Positions 31,976-39,625 of a DNA stretch of 39,625 bases are shown here, one piece after another. The notes beneath the pieces are model-generated. The model ran no database searches. It saw nothing but the letters and a program-made list of their open reading frames with translations, and was not told the DNA's origin. The translations under genes were made by a program, and so were the position numbers. Origin of the DNA: Planctomycetota bacterium (GTDB taxonomy: Bacteria > Planctomycetota > Planctomycetia > Pirellulales > Pirellulaceae); NCBI GenBank assembly GCA_017303505.1, contig JAFLCP010000067.1, forward strand, positions 1-39,625, written 5' to 3'. Each line of letters begins with the position of its first letter. Within the stretch, counting starts at the first letter, position 1.

Positions 31976-33163
31976 CTAGCCTTTCACCACATTCATGGTT
32001 TGACGGGCAACAACGAGTTCTTCGTTGGTTGGGATAACCCACAATTGAACGCGGCTACCGGGAGCATCGATACGATACTCACCTTTACCTTGTGCGTTCT
32101 TGTCTGCATCGAGTTGGATTCCCAAATCGATGGCGTTTTCGCAGACACGCTGGCGAACGTTGCGTCCGTTTTCACCGATGCCCCCAGTGAAGACAATGGC
32201 ATCAGCTCCACCTAACAACATCAACATTCCGCCGAGATGCCGACGAATTTCTGCGATGTACACATCCAGTGCTAGTTGTGCATCACCATTTCCTTGCGAT
32301 GCGGCACTTTCCAAGTCGCGGATATCACCTGACAAACCACCGCTCAAGCCTAATAGACCACCTTGCGTGGCCAAGTCCTTCAACACACCAGGCAAATCTT
32401 TGCCCGTAAGTTGCATGAGCAATGGCAATGCAAACGGATCGAAATCACCAACGCGGTTGTTTTGAGGCAAGCCGGTTTGTGGACTCATTCCCATCGTGGT
32501 TCCCATGCTCTTGCCCGCATGTATCGCGCACAAGCTGCTCGATCCACCGAGATGACATGAGATCACTCGCGCATCGCTGCGGCCCATCAGTTCAGCGGAA
32601 CGCTGAGCGATAAAGCGATGGCTGGCACCATGAAAACCCCAACGGCGTAATGGCAATGCATCGGCCCAAGCCTTCGGAATGGCATAACGCTTTTGAGATT
32701 CTGGAATGGTCTGATGAAAGTCGGTTTCGAAGGCTGCCACCAATGGAATATGGGGAACAGCAGCAGCCAGCTGTCGCATCGCCGCTAAATACGGCGGGTT
32801 ATGAGCAGGAGCTACTGGAGTCATCGTATCCATGGCGGCCAACACGGAATCGTCGATGCGGAAGACACCGGATAAATGTCCCCCGTGCACAGCCTTAAAT
32901 CCAATCGCGGCCACTTCACCGGCATCTTTCAAACAACCGTTGGCCGGATCGGTCAATTGTTGCAGGCAAGCTTGAACGGCGACGCCATGATTGGGCACAG
33001 GCATATCCAACTCGGCTTTGTAATCACCGATCTGGACGGCGCAACGACTCATCGCAGCACCGATACGTTCAACCGAACCACGAGCCAACTGGGACTCGTT
33101 TTCCATATCAAACAAACGGTACTTAAAGCTGGTCGAGCCTAAATTCGCTACCAAGACCTTCAT
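31976..33163 (-). CDS. ackA: Divergent acetate kinase family enzyme of the BMC operon
   Basis: A 395-aa acetokinase family protein from ATG 33163, preceded by aagga; longer in-frame starts add non-family sequence. Expected role: acyl-phosphate (lactyl-P or acetyl-P) + ADP to acid + ATP. Family landmarks are 'NLGSTSFKY', 'APAHNPP', 'GFHGASH' with His178, Arg237 in the 'GLPQNNR' segment, and 'GGIGENG'. Compared with Methanosarcina thermophila AckA, three key positions differ by my alignment: Arg91 is Lys90 ('GFKAVHGG'), catalytic Asp148 is Glu146 ('FETDFH'), and Asn211 is Gly207 ('HLGGSS'). Conservative changes suggest an active but altered enzyme rather than a dead one. No encapsulation peptide is visible, so it may work in the cytoplasm on product leaving the shell. 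Confidence 0.9.
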   Translation of the reverse strand: MKVLVANLGSTSFKYRLFDMENESQLARGSVERIGAAMSRCAVQIGDYKAELDMPVPNHGVAVQACLQQLTDPANGCLKDAGEVAAIGFKAVHGGHLSGVFRIDDSVLAAMDTMTPVAPAHNPPYLAAMRQLAAAVPHIPLVAAFETDFHQTIPESQKRYAIPKAWADALPLRRWGFHGASHRFIAQRSAELMGRSDARVISCHLGGSSSLCAIHAGKSMGTTMGMSPQTGLPQNNRVGDFDPFALPLLMQLTGKDLPGVLKDLATQGGLLGLSGGLSGDIRDLESAASQGNGDAQLALDVYIAEIRRHLGGMLMLLGGADAIVFTGGIGENGRNVRQRVCENAIDLGIQLDADKNAQGKGEYRIDAPGSRVQLWVIPTNEELVVARQTMNVVKG

Positions 33164-33282
33164 TTTTGTTCGTCCTTGCAATGAGGGTTCAATCGCGCCA
33201 CTGGTTGTGGCGGCATGCTTCCGAGTTACCTCAGCATTCACTGCGAGTAACTCGACCTTTTGCCGCACATCATCCAGGGCTC

Positions 33283-33552
33283 TTACTTGAAAAAAGCTTC
33301 AGTGAGTCCTTCGGCTGGGCGAGGAATAACGTGGCTGCTTACCAATTCACCTGCTTGAGTCGCAGCAGCAGCACCAGCTTCCACAGCGGCGCGAACGCTA
33401 CCTACGTCACCGCAAACGATGGTGGTAACCAGAGCGTTGCCAATATCAACGCGTTTTACGATTTCAACGCTTGCAGCCTTCGCCATTGCGTCGGTAGCTT
33501 CGATAAGGGCCAAGAGGCCTTTAGTTTCAATAAGACCAATTGCTTTTTGCAT
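33283..33552 (-). CDS. BMC-H hexameric shell protein, second copy
   Basis: An 89-aa single-domain BMC protein (Pfam BMC): '[31 protein letters not shown]', then '[23 protein letters not shown]' and '[11 protein letters not shown]'. It forms hexagonal facet tiles. The pore-loop position usually reads GSG or GS and here is Gly38-Asn39-Ala40 ('VDIGNA'). I start at 33552. An upstream in-frame ATG (33612) would add a basic 20-residue extension, '[20 protein letters not shown]', which is not typical but not excluded. It is separated from BMC-H copy one by 170 bp, more than other gaps in the operon. Confidence 0.92.
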   Translation of the reverse strand: MQKAIGLIETKGLLALIEATDAMAKAASVEIVKRVDIGNALVTTIVCGDVGSVRAAVEAGAAAATQAGELVSSHVIPRPAEGLTEAFFK

Positions 33553-33722
33553 ATCAGTAGTCCGTATCTCTTTAGTTTTTGTTGTAGTCGACGATTTTCT
33601 TTTTTGAGGCATCACAATCACCGGCAGTCAGTAGCCATCAGCGAGCGGATCGATAGGCGAGCGTTTCGCAGGCTGGTGGCTCGCCGTTTGTTGCGAGCTT
33701 CGACAGCCGAACCAAATTTCAA

Positions 33723-34010
33723 TTAGGCGTTTGGCAACTTGAGAATCTTGCCCAAGTCTTCGTGTGGTCGAGCGATCACTTGAACGCTTACCACTTCGCC
33801 GATGCGACCAGCAGCTGCAGCACCCGCGTCAGTTGCGGCTTTAACAGCAGCAACATCGCCGGTTACGAATGCAGAAACCAAACCGCTACCGACTTTGTCC
33901 CATCCCAAGAATTGAACGTTTGCAGCTTTCATCATCGCGTCAGCTGCTTCGACCAAACAGACGAAACCTTTGGTCTCGATCATTCCGAGCGCTTCACTCG
34001 TTTTGACCAT
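33723..34010 (-). CDS. BMC-H hexameric shell protein, first copy
   Basis: A 95-aa BMC-domain protein from ATG 34010, with ggaga upstream: '[34 protein letters not shown]', the pore loop 'KVGSG' (Lys39 to Gly43), and '[23 protein letters not shown]'. This is the canonical metabolite-pore version. It ends with a short '[13 protein letters not shown]' tail. It is the gene immediately downstream of the PduL-type transacylase. No BMC-T or tandem-domain shell gene is present in the locus, so facets would be built only from the two BMC-H types. Confidence 0.94.
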   Translation of the reverse strand: MVKTSEALGMIETKGFVCLVEAADAMMKAANVQFLGWDKVGSGLVSAFVTGDVAAVKAATDAGAAAAGRIGEVVSVQVIARPHEDLGKILKLPNA

Positions 34011-34072
34011 CTCGTATATCTCCAAAATAAAAAAACAACCCAAACCTCCCGAAGGAGGCAACTGTTAACCTA

Positions 34073-34810
34073 TTAGTGCTGGCACTTGCACGCTGACGCT
34101 TGTGGATTGAGTTCCACCAGATCGGCAGCATCCAAATGACATGCATTTCCTTCATCGGTATCGATGTGAACTTCTAACTTTGCTTTCGCATCAGCTCGAA
34201 CCAATACATCTTCGTAGATGGTGGTGCATTGATGCGATCGAATCTTCAATGTCATCATGTCGCCATTCTTCACGCCATAGTAAGCGGCATCTTCGAAGTT
34301 CATGTGAACGTGTCGGGCAGCTCGAATGACACCTTGTTCCAATTCGATGGCACCAGCCGGTCCCACGAGCACGCAGCCTGGCGTTCCCTTGATATCGCCG
34401 CTGTGCCGAACTGGCGCATCGATGCCCAAGGAAATGGCATCGGTAAAAGCCAACTCGACTTGATTGATATTGCGGGTTGGGCCAAGGATACGAACCTCTG
34501 GCAGCATTCGTTTGCGAGGACCAACGAGCATAACGGTTTCTTTGGCCGCGAAGAAACCATCTTGGTAGAGGTCTTTCATAATGGTCAACTTGTGACCTGG
34601 GCCAAAGAGCTTTTCGACCGCTTCATCGGTGAGATGGCAATGGCGTGCCGAAATGCTCACCAAAAGATTGGGTTTGTATGGAACCGATTGAGCCGCTGCG
34701 ACTGGGGCAGGGGAGGCGTTCGGATTGGCGAGTGATGTCAACGTGCGACGCACGACCTGTCGCACTAAAGCTTCGACGTGTTGACGATCTGAGTTAACCG
34801 CGCTAGACAT
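34073..34810 (-). CDS. pduL: PduL-type phosphotransacylase of the BMC
   Basis: A 245-aa protein from ATG 34810, with a GA-rich stretch upstream. It carries an N-terminal amphipathic encapsulation helix, 'RQHVEALVRQVVRRTLTSLAN', and an Ala/Pro linker. It then has two PduL domains: the first with 'VSISARHCHLT', the second with 'RAARHVHMN'. These His clusters are the zinc ligands of the PTAC family, which is unrelated to classic Pta. Further marks are 'RILGPTRNINQVELAFTD' and 'IKGTPGC'. The reaction is acyl-CoA + phosphate to acyl-phosphate + CoA, recycling CoA within the shell. It ends in an odd 'ASACKCQH' tail. It follows deoR by 76 nt. Confidence 0.93.
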   Translation of the reverse strand: MSSAVNSDRQHVEALVRQVVRRTLTSLANPNASPAPVAAAQSVPYKPNLLVSISARHCHLTDEAVEKLFGPGHKLTIMKDLYQDGFFAAKETVMLVGPRKRMLPEVRILGPTRNINQVELAFTDAISLGIDAPVRHSGDIKGTPGCVLVGPAGAIELEQGVIRAARHVHMNFEDAAYYGVKNGDMMTLKIRSHQCTTIYEDVLVRADAKAKLEVHIDTDEGNACHLDAADLVELNPQASACKCQH

Positions 34811-34834
34811 TGCAACTCGACTCTCTTTCTTAAT

Positions 34835-34855
34835 CAACCTTTTCGGTCAAGGTTG
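34835..34855 (-). other. 7-bp hairpin in the deoR-pduL spacer
   Basis: caacctt (34835-34841) pairs perfectly with aaggttg (34849-34855) around a 7-nt loop, about 25 nt before the pduL start. There is no T-run after it on the minus strand, so it is not a strong terminator. It could tune mRNA decay or processing between the regulator and the structural genes. Confidence 0.35.
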
Positions 34856-34886
34856 GACACTATGTTTGGTGGGGAATATTGGCGGC

Positions 34887-35720
34887 CTATTTTCCAGATG
34901 AGTCAGCTTTACCGAGAGTGTCGGAATCACTCCCTTTCGGTTCCGTAGCGACTGGAGCCATCAGCAATTGAACGCCCGCTTTTTGCAGTTCGTCCTGCCA
35001 ACACTCATCTAAGCCGTCATCGGCAACCACGGTTTGAACCTCCGACAGTCGGCACAACCGCGCCAAACTCGAATGCCCAAACTTGCTGCTGTCAGCAACC
35101 ACGATCGTTTGATCCGCACATTGCATCATGGCTCGTTCGGTTTCAACCAGTAACAAGTTACTGTTGTAATATCCGCGACGATCTGCGCCGGCGATGCTCA
35201 ATACGGCCTTCTGAACGTTGATACTGCTCAACATCTGGTTGGCATAAGGTCCCAAAGAGACTCCCGTCCGCGTGTGAACGTAGCCGCCTAACAGCACCAA
35301 GTCGACTCGCTCCGATGAGGCGAAGAGATGTGCGACAGGAAGAGAGTTGGTTACCACTTGCAACGGTCTGCCCACCAGTTGCTTGGCTAACTCATACGTC
35401 GTACTTCCGCCATCCAACAGCACCGTGTCATGATCTTGGATCAATTCACTCGCTTTGCCGGCGATGCGACGCTTCATGTCCCATTGTTCATCTCGCCGAT
35501 CCGCAAAAACCTTGACGCCGGCTGAAGCTCCCGTGAAGAAAACTCCACCATGAGTTCTCCTCGCCTCCCCGAGCTCTTCCAGGACATCTAGGTCTCGACG
35601 TATCGTCGATTCGCTCACCGCCAGCAGGTCGCGCAAGTCAGGCAACGACACAAATCCGCGGTTACGGATCAGCTCCAGCAGTCGACTTCGACGCTCTTCG
35701 GTTGTGGAGACGTTACTCAC
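34887..35720 (-). CDS. DeoR-family transcriptional regulator of the BMC operon
   Basis: A 277-aa DeoR/GlpR-type repressor. The N-terminal helix-turn-helix is 'RRSRLLELIRNRGFVSLPDLRDLLAVSESTIRRDLDVLEELG', followed by the family hallmark 'RTHGGVFF'. The C-terminal sensor domain contains 'DTVLLDGGSTTYELAKQL', 'VVTNSLPVAHLF' and 'VDLVLLGGYVHTRTGVSLGPYA', the sugar-phosphate-binding pocket. As first gene of the BMC operon it likely senses a phosphorylated sugar (for example fuculose-1-P or rhamnulose-1-P, inferred) and controls its own promoter. A Ser/Lys-rich tail follows the domain. It is divergent from the permease gene at 36124. Confidence 0.92.
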   Translation of the reverse strand: MSNVSTTEERRSRLLELIRNRGFVSLPDLRDLLAVSESTIRRDLDVLEELGEARRTHGGVFFTGASAGVKVFADRRDEQWDMKRRIAGKASELIQDHDTVLLDGGSTTYELAKQLVGRPLQVVTNSLPVAHLFASSERVDLVLLGGYVHTRTGVSLGPYANQMLSSINVQKAVLSIAGADRRGYYNSNLLLVETERAMMQCADQTIVVADSSKFGHSSLARLCRLSEVQTVVADDGLDECWQDELQKAGVQLLMAPVATEPKGSDSDTLGKADSSGK

Positions 35721-36123
35721 GCTCCCCTCGCTTGAGTGATTCGCTGCTTCAAGAAACCTACCCCTGATTGAATTGTGTCACAGAAGAGACGGTTTTCAAT
35801 CACCCGCGAAGCCGAAAGATAAAAAAACAGGGTAATTTAAGCCAGATAAATGAGGTGTGCCGTTTTGACTCCATGGGAGAATAACCATATTGACAGAAAA
35901 CGCGCTGCAAATTCGCGAAAACGCGCAAAATCGGTCACCCCCCTGCTTGATTTCGAGATTCAAGGGAAAATTCGCTGCATTTGCAACCATCGAGGATGAA
36001 GTCGGTATGGATTATGTAGACCTTCCCTTTCTCAACACAACTCGACGGGTTTGCGTTTCGAGAAATCGATCTTAGCGATTAAACTGGGAACGAGTTTCGG
36101 CTTTCTCCCTTTGGACCACCCTC
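35721..36123. promoter_or_regulatory. Divergent control region of the BMC operon with candidate operators
   Basis: A 403-bp gap between deoR (minus) and the permease gene (plus), with no credible gene. A 10-bp direct repeat gaaaacgcgc occurs at 35896-35905 and 35917-35926, 21 bp apart, i.e. two helical turns on the same DNA face. tgcaaat at 35906-35912 recurs inverted as atttgca at 35979-35985, inside the palindrome-like tgcatttgca (35976-35985). These are reasonable DeoR-family operator candidates, unproven. Confidence 0.4.
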
Positions 36124-37365
36124 ATGTCACTTCTGATTACCATTCGAGTTGCCCTGCGAGCCCTTGCCAAAAACAAGATGCGGGCCAGTCTCACGGTTTT
36201 AGGAGTGGTCATCGGTATCGCGGCGGTCACCGCGATGGTCTCGGTCGGGATGTCTGCTAGCCAATTGGTCCAAAGCGAATTTGAAAGCTTGGGAACCAAC
36301 GTCATCTTGGTGTTTCCCGGCAACGAGCGTTCGCGTGGAGCTCGCTCGGGGCAAGTCCTCACTCTAACACCCACCGATTGCAATGCGATCGCCGAAGAAT
36401 GTGAAAGTGTCCTAGCAGCCTCACCACTAGTCGGCGCTCAAGGTCAGCTAATTTTCGGCAACAACAACTGGAGTCCGAGAAGCATGTTGGGGGTCGGGTC
36501 GGACTATCTCACCGTCCGCAATTGGCAGATGCGATTGGGTGAGTTTTTTGCCGAACGCGATGTGGCCAATGCCAATAAAGTGTGTGTCGTCGGTCAGACT
36601 GTCGTGAAGCAACTCTTTCAAACCACCAATCCCATCGGTCAAACGATTCGTATCAAGAATATCCCCTTCGAAATCATCGGTGTGCTCGATACCAAAGGTG
36701 TCAACATCGTCGGCGAAGATCAAGATGACTTGGTATTGATGCCGTACACCACCGTCCGCAAGAGAATCCAGCGCAGCAACTTCAACAATGTCGACGTGAT
36801 CATGGCCAGCGCCAAAAGCACTTCACGTATGAAAATGGCCGAGCTGGAAATTAAGTCCCTACTCTCCGACCGTCACAAAATTGCCCCCGGTCAACCTGCC
36901 GATTTTAATGTTGGTAACTCGAACGAAATCGCTGGAGTGTTCGCCATCATCACCGGTACATTGACTCTGATGCTCGCTGCCATTGCGGGAATTTCGCTAT
37001 TGGTCGGTGGCGTCGGTATCATGAACATTATGCTCGTTTCCGTTACCGAAAGAACTCGCGAAATCGGAATCCGCATGGCAGTTGGTGCCACTCCTAAGGA
37101 CATCCTGCGGCAATTCTTGATTGAGTCAGTAGTGCTATCTGTGATCGGTGGAACCATCGGTATTATCCTCGGAATCTTATCTAGCGTGGCCCTCACCACG
37201 TTGATCAACAACATCAGCTCCGGTAAAGAATGGCCCGTTGTTGTTTCAGGAACCGCCGCGATTGTCGCACTCTGCTTCTCTGCCGCCGTTGGTATCGGTT
37301 TCGGCTATTATCCTGCCTGGCGAGCCAGTCGCCTCGACCCAATCGATGCGCTGCGTTACGAATAG
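36124..37365 (+). CDS. MacB/FtsX-type ABC transporter permease
   Basis: A 413-aa membrane protein with the MacB layout. TM1 near the N-terminus ('MRASLTVLGVVIGIAAVTAMVSV') is followed by a large periplasmic MacB-PCD domain (about residues 45-260, e.g. 'VFPGNERSRGARSG' and 'ERDVANANKVCVVGQTV'). An FtsX domain with three helices is at the C-terminus ('LMLAAIAGISLLVGGVGIMNIMLVSVTERTREIGIRMAVGA'). It ends in 'ASRLDPIDALRYE', the family's typical tail. Such permeases do mechanotransmission-type export of peptides or lipoproteins and need a separate ATPase. No ATPase or membrane-fusion protein gene is in the window. The initiator ATG follows a C-rich stretch without a clear Shine-Dalgarno. Confidence 0.92.
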   Translation: MSLLITIRVALRALAKNKMRASLTVLGVVIGIAAVTAMVSVGMSASQLVQSEFESLGTNVILVFPGNERSRGARSGQVLTLTPTDCNAIAEECESVLAASPLVGAQGQLIFGNNNWSPRSMLGVGSDYLTVRNWQMRLGEFFAERDVANANKVCVVGQTVVKQLFQTTNPIGQTIRIKNIPFEIIGVLDTKGVNIVGEDQDDLVLMPYTTVRKRIQRSNFNNVDVIMASAKSTSRMKMAELEIKSLLSDRHKIAPGQPADFNVGNSNEIAGVFAIITGTLTLMLAAIAGISLLVGGVGIMNIMLVSVTERTREIGIRMAVGATPKDILRQFLIESVVLSVIGGTIGIILGILSSVALTTLINNISSGKEWPVVVSGTAAIVALCFSAAVGIGFGYYPAWRASRLDPIDALRYE

Positions 37366-37384
37366 TTAGAGCGAAAAGGTTTCG

Positions 37385-37699
37385 ATGTTAAAGAGAGTCT
37401 TGATTGCAGCAGCTTGGCTTGGGCTCGCCTCCATTTCTGCCGGAGGCGTTTGGATGGTTGGTATGTTGTTGATGGCCTTTTCAGGCGACAGTGCCAAATT
37501 CCAAGCTCTTCCCACTTGGCTCGAGCCCGCGATGATTGTGGGTTGGCCTATTTCGCTTGCCGTCGCTGTTGCCCTCCCTCCGATACTGTATGCATTTGGG
37601 CTAAAGGGGACTTATGCGGCAATCGCCGCTGGTATCCTACTTTTTATCTCAGCCGTGTTCTACGCAACCTGCTGGATAATTTTGATCATACCGCGTTAG
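37385..37699 (+). CDS. Small three-helix membrane protein, unknown
   Basis: A 104-aa very hydrophobic protein with helices about residues 5-31 ('LIAAAWLGLASISAGGVWMVGMLLMAF'), 48-68 ('MIVGWPISLAVAVALPPILYAFG') and 74-101 ('YAAIAAGILLFISAVFYATCWIILII'). It starts 19 nt after the permease stop, with aaaagg before its ATG, so it is probably in one operon with it. No family was recognised, and it could be an accessory subunit. Confidence 0.7.
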   Translation: MLKRVLIAAAWLGLASISAGGVWMVGMLLMAFSGDSAKFQALPTWLEPAMIVGWPISLAVAVALPPILYAFGLKGTYAAIAAGILLFISAVFYATCWIILIIPR

Positions 37700-37792
37700 T
37701 AACAAACGACGCCAAGGCCATATCTGGCTTGCGAAAATACAAACACCAACGGCGCAGAAGTAATTCCCATCCAACCGATCACGAGATCGAGT

Positions 37793-39625
37793 TTATCCTT
37801 GGATAACGCGTCTCAGTGAAGGCCGGGACGCGGACTCTTCGATCTTCTTAATAGCGTCTCGCACTGCCTTCGCTTTCTGTCGACTGAGATGCTTGGGAAA
37901 ATCGACCTCACCTTTGTCAAAAGAGTCAGCGGTCTCTTTCAGTTGCGGGATGAGACGTTGCGCATTGGCACCGTACTTCACCAGAATCTCTAAGATCTCC
38001 GGTGTCCGATGTTCACTCGCCCACGGATTTTGCGTTCGAAGATAATCAGCACAAGCTTGCATGCCTTCTTCAATGTGATGGGTTGCCAGAACCTTCAAAC
38101 CATTAAGCCGCACGCCATCTGCAAACATTTCCCCGCTAGGAGCCGGCTTTTCGATCGCTTCCAAAATCGATGGAAATAGTGGCTCAAGCTCTTCATAACT
38201 TAGGTTTCGATAAACTTCGCTTACGTCGCTGCGAGCGTGTCCATCTTGGTTTTGTAGTCCGCGCACGATAGCGTTACGGAGCTTCTCGCGATCAACACTC
38301 TCCAGCGACTGCGTGCTGGTGAGCAGTTGGCCGAAAATGGCCGACGCCACGAAGCGCTGCTCCATCCCTCTTGGATCGGATGGCGAAACATCGCGAGCGA
38401 TGATCTCCAACATTTCTGGCAAGGCAGGCATCGCTGGCTTTCCAATCGCCGCAAGAGCTGAGGCTGCGCGAATTCGGAGCCAGGAATCACTATGTTTTAG
38501 AGTCTGCTGCAGTTTCGGAACGGCCGGCGAGGCCGCACCTCGCATTTGCTCCAATGCGGTACACGCTCCAATTCTTGTATCAAGACTCTGCGAATCAAGC
38601 AAAGCGACAATGTCGGCCAACGGAGGATTTCGTCGGCGTGATAAAGCAGCCGCAGCCCGCTCACGAACGATCGGTGACCAACTACCTAAGCGTTGCAGCA
38701 ACTCAGTATCATCGAATTGATCGTAAACACTGTTTCGGTCTTTATTGTCCCAACCACGGCCGTCCATGATGAGACTCTTCGCTTCTGTTGCGGACATCGC
38801 TGACATCGAATGCGGGCGCTTGCCCGTGATAAGCAGTTTATTCTGCGGTAACGAGTAAGCCAGCAAGTAAGCACCCGTAGCATCCCAACCGTGGTAGCTG
38901 TCATGCTCAGGTTCTGGGGGACCTTGGTGCGCGAATGATCCATCCCACCTTCTAGCCAAGTCAAAATACCAAGCCCCAAATTCTTCGGTCCAAGCCCCAG
39001 TTGCTTGAGGGCCCGCTTGCGCAACGGCAGGCAAAGCCCACAGCATGTTGAAGTAATTCCCAGTGTGCCCACAGTCTCGTTCGTTTCCGTGGGAAGCAAC
39101 GGCCATTTTAGTAAAGAACTCCGCGTTCTCTTTTTCACCGAGTAGATGGAACAAAATGGCTGCCATTCCGCATTTCCCATTGTCTTCATGAGTTTCGATC
39201 CACGCAGGATGATCCCCATATGGCACCGCCCCCTTGCCTGCATAGAATCGCAAGAGCTTTGCGCTAAGTTCGATCGAGCGCGCGACCTCAGCATCATTGA
39301 CACCAGCTTCCCGAGCCAAAACCATGCCGATGGTCAACGGCAATCCTGGCGAATTCATCATGCCATATCCACGCAGACGTCCATCTGGCAATGCAAACGT
39401 ATGCCCCCATGAACCCACAGCACTTTGACCTTTCGCCGCCTCAAGCGCAAGCCTGCGCAATCCAGGCAACACCGAATCATCGCCTGTGGCCAAACAATAC
39501 TCCGCCAGAAATATCATGACATAGCCATAATGCCATGTCCTGAAATCGTCTGTTTCAAATGCGGCGGCCCAGCGTGCTTCTCTTTGAAGCAAAACAGAAT
39601 GCTGTGGATCGCCACTCGCCAGAAG
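37793..39625 (-). CDS. HEAT-repeat, DUF6288-like protein, 5' truncated by window edge
   Basis: 610 residues are visible and the frame is open to the right edge, so the start is missing. The left-hand TTG at 39592 is merely internal. The N-terminal part seen here ('WHYGYVMIFLAEYCLATGDDSVLPGLRRLALEAAKGQSAVGSWGHTFA' and 'GKCGMAAILFHLLGEKENAEFFTKMAVASHGNERDCGHTGNYFNML') has the alpha/alpha-barrel look of DUF6288 proteins. The C-terminal 300 residues are HEAT repeats, e.g. 'SPIVRERAAAALSRRRNPPLADIVALLDSQSLDTRIGACTALEQM' and 'DSWLRIRAASALAAIGKPAMPAL'. Function is unknown. An enzyme or scaffold acting outside the cytoplasm is common in planctomycetes, but the signal peptide is not in view. It is convergent with the small membrane gene, leaving about 90 bp between. 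Confidence 0.8.
   Translation of the reverse strand, partial: LLASGDPQHSVLLQREARWAAAFETDDFRTWHYGYVMIFLAEYCLATGDDSVLPGLRRLALEAAKGQSAVGSWGHTFALPDGRLRGYGMMNSPGLPLTIGMVLAREAGVNDAEVARSIELSAKLLRFYAGKGAVPYGDHPAWIETHEDNGKCGMAAILFHLLGEKENAEFFTKMAVASHGNERDCGHTGNYFNMLWALPAVAQAGPQATGAWTEEFGAWYFDLARRWDGSFAHQGPPEPEHDSYHGWDATGAYLLAYSLPQNKLLITGKRPHSMSAMSATEAKSLIMDGRGWDNKDRNSVYDQFDDTELLQRLGSWSPIVRERAAAALSRRRNPPLADIVALLDSQSLDTRIGACTALEQMRGAASPAVPKLQQTLKHSDSWLRIRAASALAAIGKPAMPALPEMLEIIARDVSPSDPRGMEQRFVASAIFGQLLTSTQSLESVDREKLRNAIVRGLQNQDGHARSDVSEVYRNLSYEELEPLFPSILEAIEKPAPSGEMFADGVRLNGLKVLATHHIEEGMQACADYLRTQNPWASEHRTPEILEILVKYGANAQRLIPQLKETADSFDKGEVDFPKHLSRQKAKAVRDAIKKIEESASRPSLRRVIQG

Noticed and set aside
1084-35720. 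Possible functional link between GDP-mannose dehydratase (fucose synthesis) and the fucose-degrading BMC
   Set aside because: They are about 25 kb apart with many unrelated genes between; one builds nucleotide sugars, the other breaks down sugar phosphates.
35796-36075. Short open frames in the deoR-permease spacer
   Set aside because: About 60 residues each, overlapping on both strands, without ribosome-binding sites; the region is better explained as a divergent promoter.
1-39625. CRISPR array, tRNA, rRNA or intact transposase
   Set aside because: No regularly spaced repeats, no cloverleaf-like sequence with a T-loop motif, and no transposase or integrase motifs were found by reading both strands.

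Overview
The window reads as chromosomal DNA from a planctomycete, most likely of the Pirellulales group. This rests on gene content: a DUF1501 / cytochrome-c-DUF1549-DUF1553 pair, a tiny lipoprotein ending in a characteristic 'YPYYTTRGPRDFL' tract, an FHA-like protein beside a membrane-tethered Ser/Thr kinase, J-like and proline-rich membrane proteins, and above all a PVM-type (Planctomycetes-Verrucomicrobia) bacterial microcompartment locus. No rRNA, tRNA, CRISPR array, prophage or intact insertion sequence was recognised.

Layout. 1-4.1 kb (+): the 3' part of a GT4 glycosyltransferase, GDP-mannose 4,6-dehydratase and an MsbA-like ABC exporter, which look like a surface-polysaccharide operon. 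4.2-6.1 kb (+): a secreted X-Pro dipeptidyl-peptidase-like S15 hydrolase. 6.6-9.5 kb (-): a SUKH/TPR-like protein and an orphan LarA-like protein. 10-15.8 kb (+): a membrane-anchored coiled-coil protein, an FHA-like protein, a Ser/Thr kinase, a Pro/Ala-rich membrane protein and an ECF sigma factor. 16-16.2 kb (-): a small lipoprotein. 16.5-22.7 kb (+): DUF1501, planctomycete cytochrome/DUF1549/DUF1553, a small membrane protein and a J-like membrane protein. 22.8-26.2 kb (-): a frameshifted DKNYY protein, a double VOC/glyoxalase protein and a TPR protein with a clear terminator. 26.8-35.7 kb (-): the BMC operon. 36.1-37.7 kb (+): a MacB-type permease and a small membrane protein. 37.8 kb to the end (-): a HEAT-repeat, DUF6288-like protein that runs off the edge.

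The BMC operon is the biological centre. In transcription order (right to left) it encodes a DeoR regulator, a PduL-type phosphotransacylase, two BMC-H shell proteins, a divergent acetate kinase, a BMC-P, a CoA-acylating aldehyde dehydrogenase, a second BMC-P, an uncharacterised 232-aa protein with an encapsulation-like N-terminal helix, a third BMC-P, a class II (fuculose-phosphate-type) aldolase with a C-terminal encapsulation peptide, and a lactate/malate dehydrogenase. From the known PVM-type pathway the inferred flow is fuculose-1-P or rhamnulose-1-P to lactaldehyde plus DHAP, lactaldehyde to lactyl-CoA, lactyl-P and lactate with ATP formation, and NAD+ recycled by the dehydrogenase. The compartment class is known. 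The less understood parts here are the 232-aa protein, the active-site substitutions in the acetate kinase, the Arg in the dehydrogenase specificity loop, and candidate operator repeats upstream of deoR. Outside the BMC, the most noteworthy items are a homopolymer frameshift in the DKNYY gene, several perfect inverted repeats (one 12-bp pair, one 20-bp palindrome), a potential three-way-junction leader before the sigma factor and stacked hairpins after it.
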